Of a stretch of DNA of 64,000 nucleotides, positions 1 through 7,910 are shown piece by piece (within the stretch, counting starts at the first letter, position 1; the number at the start of each line of letters is the position of its first letter). The translations under genes and the position numbers were made by a program. This DNA is from a virus: the IMG/VR virus record IMGVR_UViG_3300047562_003246, positions 62,001-126,000 of that record. One strand, written 5' to 3'. The notes under the pieces are model-generated. The model was not told the DNA's origin and did no database searches. It saw nothing but the letters and a program-made list of their open reading frames with translations.

Positions 1-2
1 AA

Positions 3-950
3 GCCGTCACGCAGGCTACGCTAAATTCCAAGCACAATTCGAATGTTTCGATGCGAGATATCGAAGCCCTTGATGATGAAAATAGATTTACTCTAAAAGG
101 CTTTGAGCTTATCGACAGAGTCATCAATCCGTCTGGTGAGCAAAGAGGTTTTGCAGTTCATGCTGAGTCCGATGGACGGGTTGGTTTAATTAGACCTGCT
201 CCTCAGGGCGGGCATTATGTCATGATCGGGCTTAAACAGCATTACGTGTTACCAGGGTTTAAGATCAACGTAAAGCCTGGAGAAGAAGTTGAAGCCGGTC
301 AGCAATTAACTGAAGGAATACCTAATCACGCTGCCGTCACAAAACTTCGAGGTATCGGTGAAGGTCGCCGCGCAGTTGTTGAAGCTATGACTAGGGCTCT
401 TAAGGAAAACGGACAAAAAGGTTACCGCAGAAATCTGGAGATTCTCGCCAGAGGGTTAGTCGATCGTGTGCGTATGACCGACGAGTATGGCGATTTTATT
501 CCAGATGATGTTGTTCCGTACCATAGACTTGAAGCGACCTGGAAACCGCGAGAAGACAGTTACGAGCTACAAACAGATCGTGCGATCGGAAAGTTCCTCG
601 AAAAGCCTGTGCTACACTATAGCATCGGAACACCTATCAAACCTTCGATGGTGAAAACTTTACAAAAGCACGGGATTAAAAGCCTAGTAGTTAACGAAGC
701 AGCTCCTCCGTTTGAACCCACCGTCGTTAGGGCTGTGGATTTAATGCAAACCGACCCCGACTGGATGACAAGGCAGTTGGGCGGTCACGGACGTAGAAGC
801 TTCGAAGAAGCTGTCATGCGAGGTCGAGATAGCGATACTTCTGGGACTAGTTACGTTGGTTCTCGTGCAGAATTAGTTTCATTCAATCGTGGCAACTCGA
901 CAGTAAAACTCGATGAACCAGCCCCAGGCACACCAATATTACCGAGATAG
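3..950 (+). CDS. RNA polymerase beta'-like C-terminal protein (5' partial)
   Basis: The frame is open from the first bases of the window, so the N-terminus is missing; the ATG at 51 is probably internal. The readable part resembles the C-terminal region of a multisubunit RNA polymerase beta' subunit. 'TQATLNSKHN' just before position 51 recalls the beta' 'TQLTLRTFH' segment, 'KPGEEVEAGQQLTEG' recalls its 'GD.V.aG..LT.G' hairpin, and 'LVDRVRMTDEYGDFIP' recalls its 'vRkVrVtdpGDtdflpG' stretch. The catalytic NADFDGD motif would lie upstream of the window and cannot be checked. The last 60 residues are polar and unlike beta'. It overlaps the next gene by 38 bases. It could be part of a phage RNA polymerase or a virion protein derived from one. 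The family resemblance was judged by eye. Confidence 0.5.
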   Translation, partial: AVTQATLNSKHNSNVSMRDIEALDDENRFTLKGFELIDRVINPSGEQRGFAVHAESDGRVGLIRPAPQGGHYVMIGLKQHYVLPGFKINVKPGEEVEAGQQLTEGIPNHAAVTKLRGIGEGRRAVVEAMTRALKENGQKGYRRNLEILARGLVDRVRMTDEYGDFIPDDVVPYHRLEATWKPREDSYELQTDRAIGKFLEKPVLHYSIGTPIKPSMVKTLQKHGIKSLVVNEAAPPFEPTVVRAVDLMQTDPDWMTRQLGGHGRRSFEEAVMRGRDSDTSGTSYVGSRAELVSFNRGNSTVKLDEPAPGTPILPR

Positions 951-3201
951 CACTTCGTTGCCTCCAAGTCGATCGGTAGCGCTTGCCAGATTTAATACTG
1001 ACAAGCATTACTTTACCGACCAGCAAATTCGCCGACAGCAAGCTATTGCTTTACAGCCTGCGATGCAGCAAGCAGCAATGCAGGCTCAGCAAAATTTAGC
1101 TGACCCTACGTCGCAGCAGCAAGGTAAATCTCAAAAGCCAAAACAGCAAACGGCTGAATCTCAATTCAAAAATGTTCCAAAGGTGCCGCAAGCTTTGAAG
1201 CCGCCCACGGTCCCAGGTCAAGGTTCTGTTCCTGGAGGCTCTTTAGGTTTACTACCTAAAAACGCTACTGGTAGTTTTTTAGGAGATTACGGGCACTACA
1301 TCAATAAGTTCTACAATCCATGGAGTGAGGCATGGAAAGAAGAGTCTAATGATGGAATTGAGACAGGGCTTAAATATACGGGCCGGGGTGCTATGGCAGT
1401 GGGTACAACTGCTGCGGCACTTGCTGGCGGTTTAGGTCTCGCAGGTATCGGAACAACAACTGCCATCGGTGGCACTGGTGGAGCAGCCGGAACAGGTACA
1501 GGTTTACTCGGAGGAACACTTGGTATGGGTCGCGGATTTTCAACTCTTGGCAATTTATTTAGTCGCGGCTCTAATTTCATAAGAGGATTTGGTGGCAACG
1601 CTACTAAAGCAGCCAAACCTCCAGGGGCTACCGGAGGTGCTTGGGATACAGCTGGTAAAGTTTGGAATTGGGCAGACCGAGCCATGACGGCTGACTATCT
1701 AGGCTCACTTGTTACTGGCAGTAGTCCGATCGAAAGCGGGCTTAGCATGTTTGGTTTTGGCTCGGGTTCTAATCAAGCAGGCGGTGTAGGTCCTTCCGGT
1801 CCTGCTGATCCTTACAGTCAGTACGATAACACTCCGAATCCTTCGAGTATGTGGAATCAAAGTGGTTACGGTCCACCACCTGCGTACGGAAGGTATAATC
1901 CCGATAACTGGTCAAACTTACCTTCTAACCGTTTTTCGTCTGCGTTACCAACAAAAACTGCGAGCGTTGTTATGCAAAATATTCCTGTAATTCTTCCTGT
2001 GACGCAGAAGATTGCTTCGGAGCTACGTGCTGAAGTTATTTCGCCGATGCCGATTCTTTTTTTACTCGATAAAGAAGCAGCAAGGTTAAGAGGAACCGGT
2101 AGATCTGGCAGACGCGGAAGAGGGGCGAACCCTAATAACAATCGTGGTGTAGGTAATACACTCAGGGCTCCTGCGGCTCCAGCTGTAAGCGCGAGTCCAA
2201 GTACTTATCTCACTGATTCACAGTTGTTGCCCAGGGGTTATTCCTTTGGACAATCCCGACTAACTAGATCTGGTGCAAGTTCTAAAACCGTACCAAGAGA
2301 TATGGTAGATTTGGATAACGTTGATCCAAACGACATACACACTCCTGCTTTTACGTCGTCAACATTGACTTCTGGAGGTTCAAGAACTCCTGGTTCAGGA
2401 CAATCTACGGCGTCTCCGCCAGGTACTAGAAGTGGACAAGGAACTAGCACTGGTGGCGGTCAAAGTACTGGTGGCGGTGGCGGTGGTCAAAGTACTGGTG
2501 GCGGTGGCGGTGGTCAAAGTACTGGTGGCGGTGGCGGCGGTCAAAGCACTGGTGGTGGCAGTCAAAGCACTGGTGGTGGCAGTCAAAGCACTGGTGGTGG
2601 CAGTCAAAGCACTGGTGGTGGCAGTCAAAGCACTGGTGGTGGCAGTCAAAGCACTGGTGGCAGCGGTAACCAAGGTAGTCGCAATACTAGAAATAATTCG
2701 CCTACACCTATACCAGCGGATCCTGCGATGGACCGAGCAAAAATGCTCGGAGGTATTGGGGCTGGTGCAGTAGGCGGTGCGTTACTTAGCTCATATTTCG
2801 GCGGCGGTGGCGATGCTTATGATGAGAATATTCAGGTAGCTGGACCCGATGGTAGACCTGTGCCGATTTCTTATTACACAAAGAGCACAGGGTCAGTGTT
2901 CTCTCCTTCGTCCTGGGGAAAGACACAATACGAAAAGGATAAAGAAGTTATGGATGCAGCCAGAAGATTAGGCTGGGTTCCACCTACTCAATATGGACAG
3001 CAAGGTGAATATTACGGTGGCGGCAGCTTCGGTGGCGGTACTAGACTTCCGACCAGTCTTTACAGTATGACTCGCTGGCCAGATCCTCGACATTATCGTG
3101 ATATGGTTTTGAATAATCGAGGCGGTGTACAACCGATTCAACAGCCTCAACCAATCGCACAACCCGCGAACACTGCAGGATTTCAAAATACACTGATATG
3201 A
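913..3201 (+). CDS. Large Gly/Ser/Gln-rich virion-type protein with tandem repeats
   Basis: A 762-residue protein starting inside the previous gene and ending in an ATGA overlap with the next. The N-terminal 100 residues are Gln/Ala-rich. Residues about 155-225 form a long Gly/Ala/Thr stretch with hydrophobic, glycine-zipper character. Residues 517-583 are tandem QSTGGG-type repeats. A second Gly/Ala hydrophobic stretch lies near residue 620, and the C-terminus is Gly/Tyr/Pro-rich. No catalytic motif is visible. Low complexity, size and operon position suggest a virion or internal head protein, but I do not recognise the family. The minus-strand frames opposite the repeats are composition shadows. 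Confidence 0.8.
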   Translation: MNQPQAHQYYRDSTSLPPSRSVALARFNTDKHYFTDQQIRRQQAIALQPAMQQAAMQAQQNLADPTSQQQGKSQKPKQQTAESQFKNVPKVPQALKPPTVPGQGSVPGGSLGLLPKNATGSFLGDYGHYINKFYNPWSEAWKEESNDGIETGLKYTGRGAMAVGTTAAALAGGLGLAGIGTTTAIGGTGGAAGTGTGLLGGTLGMGRGFSTLGNLFSRGSNFIRGFGGNATKAAKPPGATGGAWDTAGKVWNWADRAMTADYLGSLVTGSSPIESGLSMFGFGSGSNQAGGVGPSGPADPYSQYDNTPNPSSMWNQSGYGPPPAYGRYNPDNWSNLPSNRFSSALPTKTASVVMQNIPVILPVTQKIASELRAEVISPMPILFLLDKEAARLRGTGRSGRRGRGANPNNNRGVGNTLRAPAAPAVSASPSTYLTDSQLLPRGYSFGQSRLTRSGASSKTVPRDMVDLDNVDPNDIHTPAFTSSTLTSGGSRTPGSGQSTASPPGTRSGQGTSTGGGQSTGGGGGGQSTGGGGGGQSTGGGGGGQSTGGGSQSTGGGSQSTGGGSQSTGGGSQSTGGGSQSTGGSGNQGSRNTRNNSPTPIPADPAMDRAKMLGGIGAGAVGGALLSSYFGGGGDAYDENIQVAGPDGRPVPISYYTKSTGSVFSPSSWGKTQYEKDKEVMDAARRLGWVPPTQYGQQGEYYGGGSFGGGTRLPTSLYSMTRWPDPRHYRDMVLNNRGGVQPIQQPQPIAQPANTAGFQNTLI
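2461..2663 (+). repeat. In-frame tandem repeat encoding QSTGGG units
   Basis: Three 27-base units (2461-2541, encoding QST followed by six Gly) are followed by five 21-base units at 2542, 2563, 2584, 2605 and 2626 (encoding QSTGGGS), then a partial unit at 2647. All lengths are multiples of three, so copy-number change would keep the reading frame. The 21-base units are nearly identical, which points to recent slippage or selection for a flexible linker. Confidence 0.95.
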
Positions 3202-5741
3202 GAACTACTAGAACATTAACTAATCAGGATCAACAGTTAGTTTCTAAGATTGGACAACTAACTGGCAGGACTCCTGGCAATCTAGTTCGCGGTAAGTCTG
3301 CGCAGCATTTACATGCGATGAGTCGTGTCGCTGGTTCTAGGATCCGCGATCAAATTTCAAGCGGCTTGTCGAAACTCGCAGCTGGACCTAACACTACGCA
3401 GCAATTTAGTGAGTCTTTTGCTGCGATGGCTTTTACGTTTCTTGAAGAGCGTAGTCCAAGCTTGCGAGAATTTATGCTTGGATTTCAAGTAGTTGACAAA
3501 GATGACGAATTAAACACTGCTTTCGGTGTGTTTGGGTTTGAATTACCCAATCGCATTGTGCAATGCCCAGTGTTCTTTGTGCGAGGTCAAATTAAGGGTT
3601 ATCAGGTAATGTTCCTACCTGAGCAGCAATTGTTTTTGCCATCGCATGAAGGTTTCGTACAGCAACTTATCAACAGTGATAATAGCTCGAACGGAGAACC
3701 TGGACCAGTTTGGGGTGACATGTCAACGATGGCAGACCCTGGTGCTGTAGCTGGTCAAATGCCTCGCAGTATCAAGTACGCACAAATTCTTAAAGAGAAT
3801 AGTGCGATGCCGCCTTTGCCTTGGGCGGAAGAAACCAAACTCTACGAGTCTGTCGCTAGCTGGTTTACTGACCCAACAGCGACAAAACAGCTTTCTTCAT
3901 TACTGACAGAGGGTAATTACAAGTCAGCTGCTTGTAGTGCTGACGATGTTTTATCGTTGGGTTCCAGTGTTTTAGAAAGTGCCTTAAGTCTTGCTGTTGA
4001 ATATCCAGCAATGTACAAAGCGATGCGAGGCAGCGAAACGGATCGATTGCAAAAGATTGCTGAAGTCGCCGAGCGTAACGATAGCGAACGAGTCGTCAGT
4101 TCTCGGATTACGTTTGCTGGAGCAGACTTGCCGAAGCTTATCGGTAAGAAGGCGCAGGATCCTACGCAAACCAAAGTTGCTGTATACATTCAGCCTGAGC
4201 CTCCTAGGCTTTTGGACAAGCAATCAAAGGATCAGTATCGAGACAGTATTAGCACGCACGGTATCTACGTCGTAGATAACCGCAGCGAAACTGAAAGAAG
4301 TGTTCTTGAGAAGTTCTCGATTGACGTTGCACAGGACTTTCAGTCTCTCGCACTTACAGAAACAGTAAGTGGCGATGTGCTCATGGAAAACGGCGAAGTC
4401 AAATCTTGTGTGATCGTACCGAAAAATTACGTCATGCAATTTTCGTGGGCGGGCGACCGTACACCAAACATCGTTTTAACATCTGATGGGAAGTCTTTCC
4501 AAGAAACACATGGCAATCCTGTAGTTACTAACGTTAACGAAGAGTCAGCTGCTAATCCTTTGTTGTCGATGGGTTCAACCGGTATGCCAAAGACTCGCGG
4601 AATGTATTTCGCGGTGACACCCAAAGGCAAACTCATCGGACCTTTCTGTTTGCGTAAAAACAGAGACTCAACGGACAAAGGACCGATATCTGTCAGTCGA
4701 TTTAGTCGTATCGATTACATCATGGAAGTCGAAGAGACTGACGAGATATACACAGCGTTTATCGATGGACAGGATTGCGATAATGTACCAATGTCTACGA
4801 GCGCCAATCGAGATAACTGTTTAGTGCTGCCAACAGACACGCGGTATATCAAGATTGATACCGGTAACGATTCGACTCCAAAAGACGAATACGAGTATTA
4901 TTCGCCTAAGCAAAAATCGCCTATCTATCCAGAGACGTACGATACGATCTCGCCAAAGAAGCTTACCGATATCACTTTGTCGATTCGCAAAGAAGCCGAA
5001 GGTTACATTGCAATCGAAAATAAAGTGATCACTGAAAAGATTGCTAAGGCTATCTTGGTCGGCAGTATTGGGTTATCACTTGAAGACGCATCGAAAACTT
5101 TGACAGGTCTGCACACGGGACACCGTCAAAGATTCTTAATCAAGAATGCTGCCACACAGGTGATGCAAAAGCATAATCCTAACGCAGTTTTTCCAATGCT
5201 TGAAGGCCCGGTCGGCGCTAGCGAAGGTAGTCGTGTTCCTTACATAGTTGATAGTCCTGAGTACGCTCAGCAACCTATCGAAACGCCAGCAGAACAGAAC
5301 ATGACTCCGGAAGAAGCTGGATTGCGGGATGCTATGGAAGGGCACCCGACCTCCGGAATGAATCGTGGTCCGATGGCTGCTGATGGAGGCATGTCAATGG
5401 ATCCTGAGATGCAGCAAGTTATGCAGTCAGGCATTGAGGGACCAATGGACATTTCGATTGTTGCTTCTAGCTTAAGTAACGCTCGCGTCGACGGTGCGAT
5501 CACTCAAGCTATCAGGCATTTGCTTGCAGGTATTAGCGAAACAGGACGATTAATCCTGTTGCTTAACGCACAGCGAACAGCTTTTGAAGACATGTATCCA
5601 GAGAACGATATCAAGCCGCTAGAAGATACTCTGCTATCATCGTTTGAAACAGCCGGTGACGCTTACTTGCGTCTGAAGCAAAAAATGGCAATATCTGATC
5701 CAGCTGCAGATGCTGCTGTGCCCTTTGAACACGCGATGTAA
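3198..5741 (+). CDS. Unknown large virion-type protein (847 aa)
   Basis: The start overlaps the previous stop by four bases (ATGA), which suggests translational coupling. The protein has no signal peptide or membrane helix. The N-terminal 60 residues are basic. The middle is mixed alpha/beta, and a Met/Gly/Pro/Glu-rich stretch lies near residues 690-755 before a helical C-terminus. A copy of the dispersed 14-mer at 4152 encodes AQDPT here. Genes for large virion proteins lie on both sides, so a structural role is likely. I do not recognise the fold, and a portal-like role can be neither supported nor excluded. Confidence 0.8.
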   Translation: MRTTRTLTNQDQQLVSKIGQLTGRTPGNLVRGKSAQHLHAMSRVAGSRIRDQISSGLSKLAAGPNTTQQFSESFAAMAFTFLEERSPSLREFMLGFQVVDKDDELNTAFGVFGFELPNRIVQCPVFFVRGQIKGYQVMFLPEQQLFLPSHEGFVQQLINSDNSSNGEPGPVWGDMSTMADPGAVAGQMPRSIKYAQILKENSAMPPLPWAEETKLYESVASWFTDPTATKQLSSLLTEGNYKSAACSADDVLSLGSSVLESALSLAVEYPAMYKAMRGSETDRLQKIAEVAERNDSERVVSSRITFAGADLPKLIGKKAQDPTQTKVAVYIQPEPPRLLDKQSKDQYRDSISTHGIYVVDNRSETERSVLEKFSIDVAQDFQSLALTETVSGDVLMENGEVKSCVIVPKNYVMQFSWAGDRTPNIVLTSDGKSFQETHGNPVVTNVNEESAANPLLSMGSTGMPKTRGMYFAVTPKGKLIGPFCLRKNRDSTDKGPISVSRFSRIDYIMEVEETDEIYTAFIDGQDCDNVPMSTSANRDNCLVLPTDTRYIKIDTGNDSTPKDEYEYYSPKQKSPIYPETYDTISPKKLTDITLSIRKEAEGYIAIENKVITEKIAKAILVGSIGLSLEDASKTLTGLHTGHRQRFLIKNAATQVMQKHNPNAVFPMLEGPVGASEGSRVPYIVDSPEYAQQPIETPAEQNMTPEEAGLRDAMEGHPTSGMNRGPMAADGGMSMDPEMQQVMQSGIEGPMDISIVASSLSNARVDGAITQAIRHLLAGISETGRLILLLNAQRTAFEDMYPENDIKPLEDTLLSSFETAGDAYLRLKQKMAISDPAADAAVPFEHAM
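4152..4165 (+). repeat. Dispersed 14-mer, exact copy
   Basis: GCGCAGGATCCTAC, plus orientation, inside the 847-aa gene, read as AQDPT. Confidence 0.97.
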
Positions 5742-5744
5742 ACT

Positions 5745-6104
5745 ATGCCACTGATTTATGGAAACGTACCGAGAACACTACCAGGGTCATACCGGTACGC
5801 TAATTCTGCTTTGGTAGACGAGACCCTGACACAGGGTCAAAATACGACACCAAGTTATTTTGAAGTCGCCAAGCATTTACATGACGAAAACAAAGTAACG
5901 CTTGCAATTACTGCCAGCGGTAACTACGAGTTGCTTATTGAAGTTTCCATTGATGACGGCGTAACATTCAAGACGCTTCGGTCAGTGACTCAAGCGGACC
6001 CAGCAATCATACCTATTAGCTACGTTGATTCAAGTATGAAACTGCGAGTTAGGGCCGTGACGCTTACCGGTAGTGCTAGGGTAGTATTAAGACAAGGAGG
6101 TTAG
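5745..6104 (+). CDS. Small beta-rich protein, unknown (119 aa)
   Basis: It starts three bases after the preceding stop. The sequence alternates hydrophobic and polar residues, as in a beta-sandwich, and ends 'SARVVLRQGG'. No cysteines, signal peptide or membrane segment are visible. It is the last gene of the first block, and its stop codon lies inside a hairpin at 6098-6118. It may be a small structural or decoration protein, by position only. Confidence 0.7.
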   Translation: MPLIYGNVPRTLPGSYRYANSALVDETLTQGQNTTPSYFEVAKHLHDENKVTLAITASGNYELLIEVSIDDGVTFKTLRSVTQADPAIIPISYVDSSMKLRVRAVTLTGSARVVLRQGG

Positions 6105-6120
6105 TCACTGACTAACCTTT
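6098..6120 (+). terminator. Hairpin at the 3' end of the first operon
   Basis: AGGTTAGTC (6098-6106), a three-base loop, then GACTAACCT (6110-6118), a perfect 9-bp stem. It is followed by TT and a T-rich stretch (TTGATTTTGG). The stop codon of the 119-aa gene lies in the left arm. The T-tract is interrupted, so termination may be partial. Confidence 0.55.
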
Positions 6121-6165
6121 GATTTTGGTTTGAAAAAATGTTTCCTGTTTGTTAAAGGAATGAAG

Positions 6166-6573
6166 ATGGATTTGCTGAATTTTCTGATCCGCTTTGGGCA
6201 ACAAAGCATGGACAGCCTGAAAGAAATCATCGCGCTGATTGAAAAGATCACAAAGAGCGAAGATTTGGAAGAGCAGGTCAAGCTCGTACTTGAGATGCTC
6301 AAGATTGCTGTCGAGCTTACACCGACCGAAATGGATGACAACATTGTTGATCTGATCAGCAAGCTGACGGATTCGCCGCTGTTTGACATTCTGCTTCGCA
6401 TGATTAAGCGAAATGACCCGGCTACTTCTGTTGCCTACTTGACGACCGCACAAGTGCAAGAAATCGAAACAGTTCAAATGCAAGGAATTAACTTCCTGCA
6501 GCTTGTTTCGCTTGCTAATCTTGTGATGCAAATTTTGAAGACGATCAAGAAGTCACGACAAGCGACTCTGTAA
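6166..6573 (+). CDS. Helical protein of unknown function (135 aa)
   Basis: The start at 6166 is chosen because AAAGGA lies 6 bases upstream; a TTG at 6130 and an ATG at 6160 are in frame but badly placed. The protein is almost wholly helical, with amphipathic Leu/Ile/Lys/Glu heptad-like segments and a more hydrophobic C-terminal helix ending 'LVMQILKTIKKSRQATL'. It stands alone between two terminators, so it may be transcribed separately. A long open frame on the opposite strand is a shadow of its codon usage. Function unknown. Confidence 0.7.
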   Translation: MDLLNFLIRFGQQSMDSLKEIIALIEKITKSEDLEEQVKLVLEMLKIAVELTPTEMDDNIVDLISKLTDSPLFDILLRMIKRNDPATSVAYLTTAQVQEIETVQMQGINFLQLVSLANLVMQILKTIKKSRQATL

Positions 6574-6607
6574 GTCTTCAAGCAAGTTTAAGCTTTTGAT
6601 CTGATAT

Positions 6608-6647
6608 AAACGGGTAATGCTCTTGGAACATTACCCGTTTATTTTTT
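6608..6647 (+). terminator. Strong rho-independent terminator
   Basis: AAACGGGTAATG (6608-6619) pairs perfectly with CATTACCCGTTT (6629-6640) around a 9-base loop. A run of six Ts at 6642-6647 follows. It separates the 135-aa gene from the subtilase gene, whose ATG lies 9 bases past the T-run. Confidence 0.93.
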
Positions 6648-6655
6648 GATGAAAT

Positions 6656-7738
6656 ATGTACACTTTGCCATCAGATCTACCGGAAGATATTTGTTATATC
6701 CCTCCGGTTATCGTGCATCCTTTTGTTTTTACGGAACTTGAAAGCGTTCCTTGGCACATCGCTGACAGAAAGCTACAAACTTTCTGGCCCATTAGTGATG
6801 GCGGTAAGGATGTTAAAGTCGGCGTGATTGACACCGGTATTGATGCTAATCATGCCGAAATCAAACATGCTTTTGAAAAAGCTGTAGACTTTACCGGTAG
6901 CAGTCGCGGAGCCCGAGACGTACAAGGTCACGGCACTCACGTTGCTAGCAGCATTGTCGGCAAGCAAGTCGGTGGTGCGCCTAACGCTAGGCTTTATGTC
7001 TATAAGGCACTTGGCGATGAGGGCTGGGGCCAAAGCAACTGGATCGCTCAAGCTGTGCTGGCAGCGATTGCCGATGGCGTTGATATTATCAACATGTCTT
7101 TAGGCTCCGATTCGCCTTCTTCCACGATTTACAATGCGCTCAAGAAAGCACACGCAGCTGGGATAATCATCTTTGCCGCGACTGGTAACAACTCTAGTCG
7201 ACGCAATAGTTATCCAGCAGACTTCAACGACGTATGTATGGCGGTAGCTGCAATTGACCGCAATAAGAACCGAGCTTCTTTTTCAAACGCCGGTCAAGGT
7301 ACTGATATCTCTGATTACGGTGTACAAGTCATCGGTGCGCGGGCTGGCGGCGGACTTATCGCTATGTCAGGCACTAGCATGGCTACGCCAGTCTGTGCCA
7401 GCATGGCAGCTAATCGCATTTCGTTCCAGAAGAAGTACGGATTGCCGACGTTGAAAGTCAATGATTGGTATGCCGAGTTTCAGACTTTTTGTGATGATCT
7501 AGGCTCAAGAGGTAATGATCCGTTTTACGGAGCTGGTCAGATCAATCCAGAGAAGGCTTTCGGCGTTGCTCCAAAGAAACCCAAGCCGGATCCTGAGCCA
7601 GAACCGAAACCAGATCCCAAGCCGGATCCTGAACCGGGACCAACTCCTGCGTTCGAGCAGATTGGACGAATTATTAAACGTGATTCCGATGGGGCCATCT
7701 TCGTAGCAAACAACAACGGACTCACTGTTGCTCTATAA
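6656..7738 (+). CDS. Subtilisin-like serine protease (peptidase S8)
   Basis: A 360-residue subtilase. The catalytic triad is visible: Asp59 in 'VGVIDTGID', His92 in 'GHGTHVASS' and Ser241 in 'SGTSMATP'. The oxyanion-hole Asn178 lies in 'AATGNNS'. The catalytic domain spans about residues 45-300. It is followed by a Pro/Lys/Asp/Glu-rich linker (307-331) and a short beta-like tail. No signal peptide or long inhibitory propeptide is visible, so it is made in the cytoplasm or released by lysis. The ribosome binding site is poor. It opens the accessory cassette and is flanked by terminators, so it is likely a separate transcription unit. Possible roles are processing of virion proteins or of host surface proteins; the separate prohead protease at 16068 makes a capsid-maturation role less necessary. 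Confidence 0.93.
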   Translation: MYTLPSDLPEDICYIPPVIVHPFVFTELESVPWHIADRKLQTFWPISDGGKDVKVGVIDTGIDANHAEIKHAFEKAVDFTGSSRGARDVQGHGTHVASSIVGKQVGGAPNARLYVYKALGDEGWGQSNWIAQAVLAAIADGVDIINMSLGSDSPSSTIYNALKKAHAAGIIIFAATGNNSSRRNSYPADFNDVCMAVAAIDRNKNRASFSNAGQGTDISDYGVQVIGARAGGGLIAMSGTSMATPVCASMAANRISFQKKYGLPTLKVNDWYAEFQTFCDDLGSRGNDPFYGAGQINPEKAFGVAPKKPKPDPEPEPKPDPKPDPEPGPTPAFEQIGRIIKRDSDGAIFVANNNGLTVAL

Positions 7739-7778
7739 TCAGTAAACGCTCTCTCGTTTCCGTGGTTTAGGGAGCTTT

Positions 7779-7826
7779 ACCCGCTTTGGTACCTTGCCGC
7801 CTGTGGTATCCAAAGCGGGTTTTTTA
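7779..7826 (+). terminator. Rho-independent terminator after the subtilase gene
   Basis: ACCCGCTTTGG (7779-7789) pairs with CCAAAGCGGGT (7810-7820); the inner TACC/GGTA also pairs, with a small bulge. A T-tract runs to 7826. Positions 7739-7910 hold this terminator and the leader of the next gene. Confidence 0.88.
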
Positions 7827-7910
7827 TTGCCTGCATCGAATATTTTGTAAATCTGCGACCGTATGGCATGCTTAATTAAACGTAGAGTTTGTTTCTTTAC
7901 AGGCGAAAAA

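Noticed and set aside
2461-2663. Possible CRISPR-like array
   Set aside because: Repeats are contiguous and in frame, with no unique spacers.
2716-2729. GGATCCTGCG at 2718 as another copy of the 14-mer
   Set aside because: Only about 10 of 14 bases match; BamHI-type hexamers occur elsewhere (for example 5399, 20766, 38249) without the flanks, so it is not counted.
2395-2773. Open frames in alternative frames of the QSTGGG tract
   Set aside because: Thr/Ala- and Val/Ala-only repeats produced by the tandem DNA units, not independent genes.
6112-6531. 139-residue minus-strand frame
   Set aside because: Opposite the 135-aa helical gene, no start signal, composition typical of a shadow frame.
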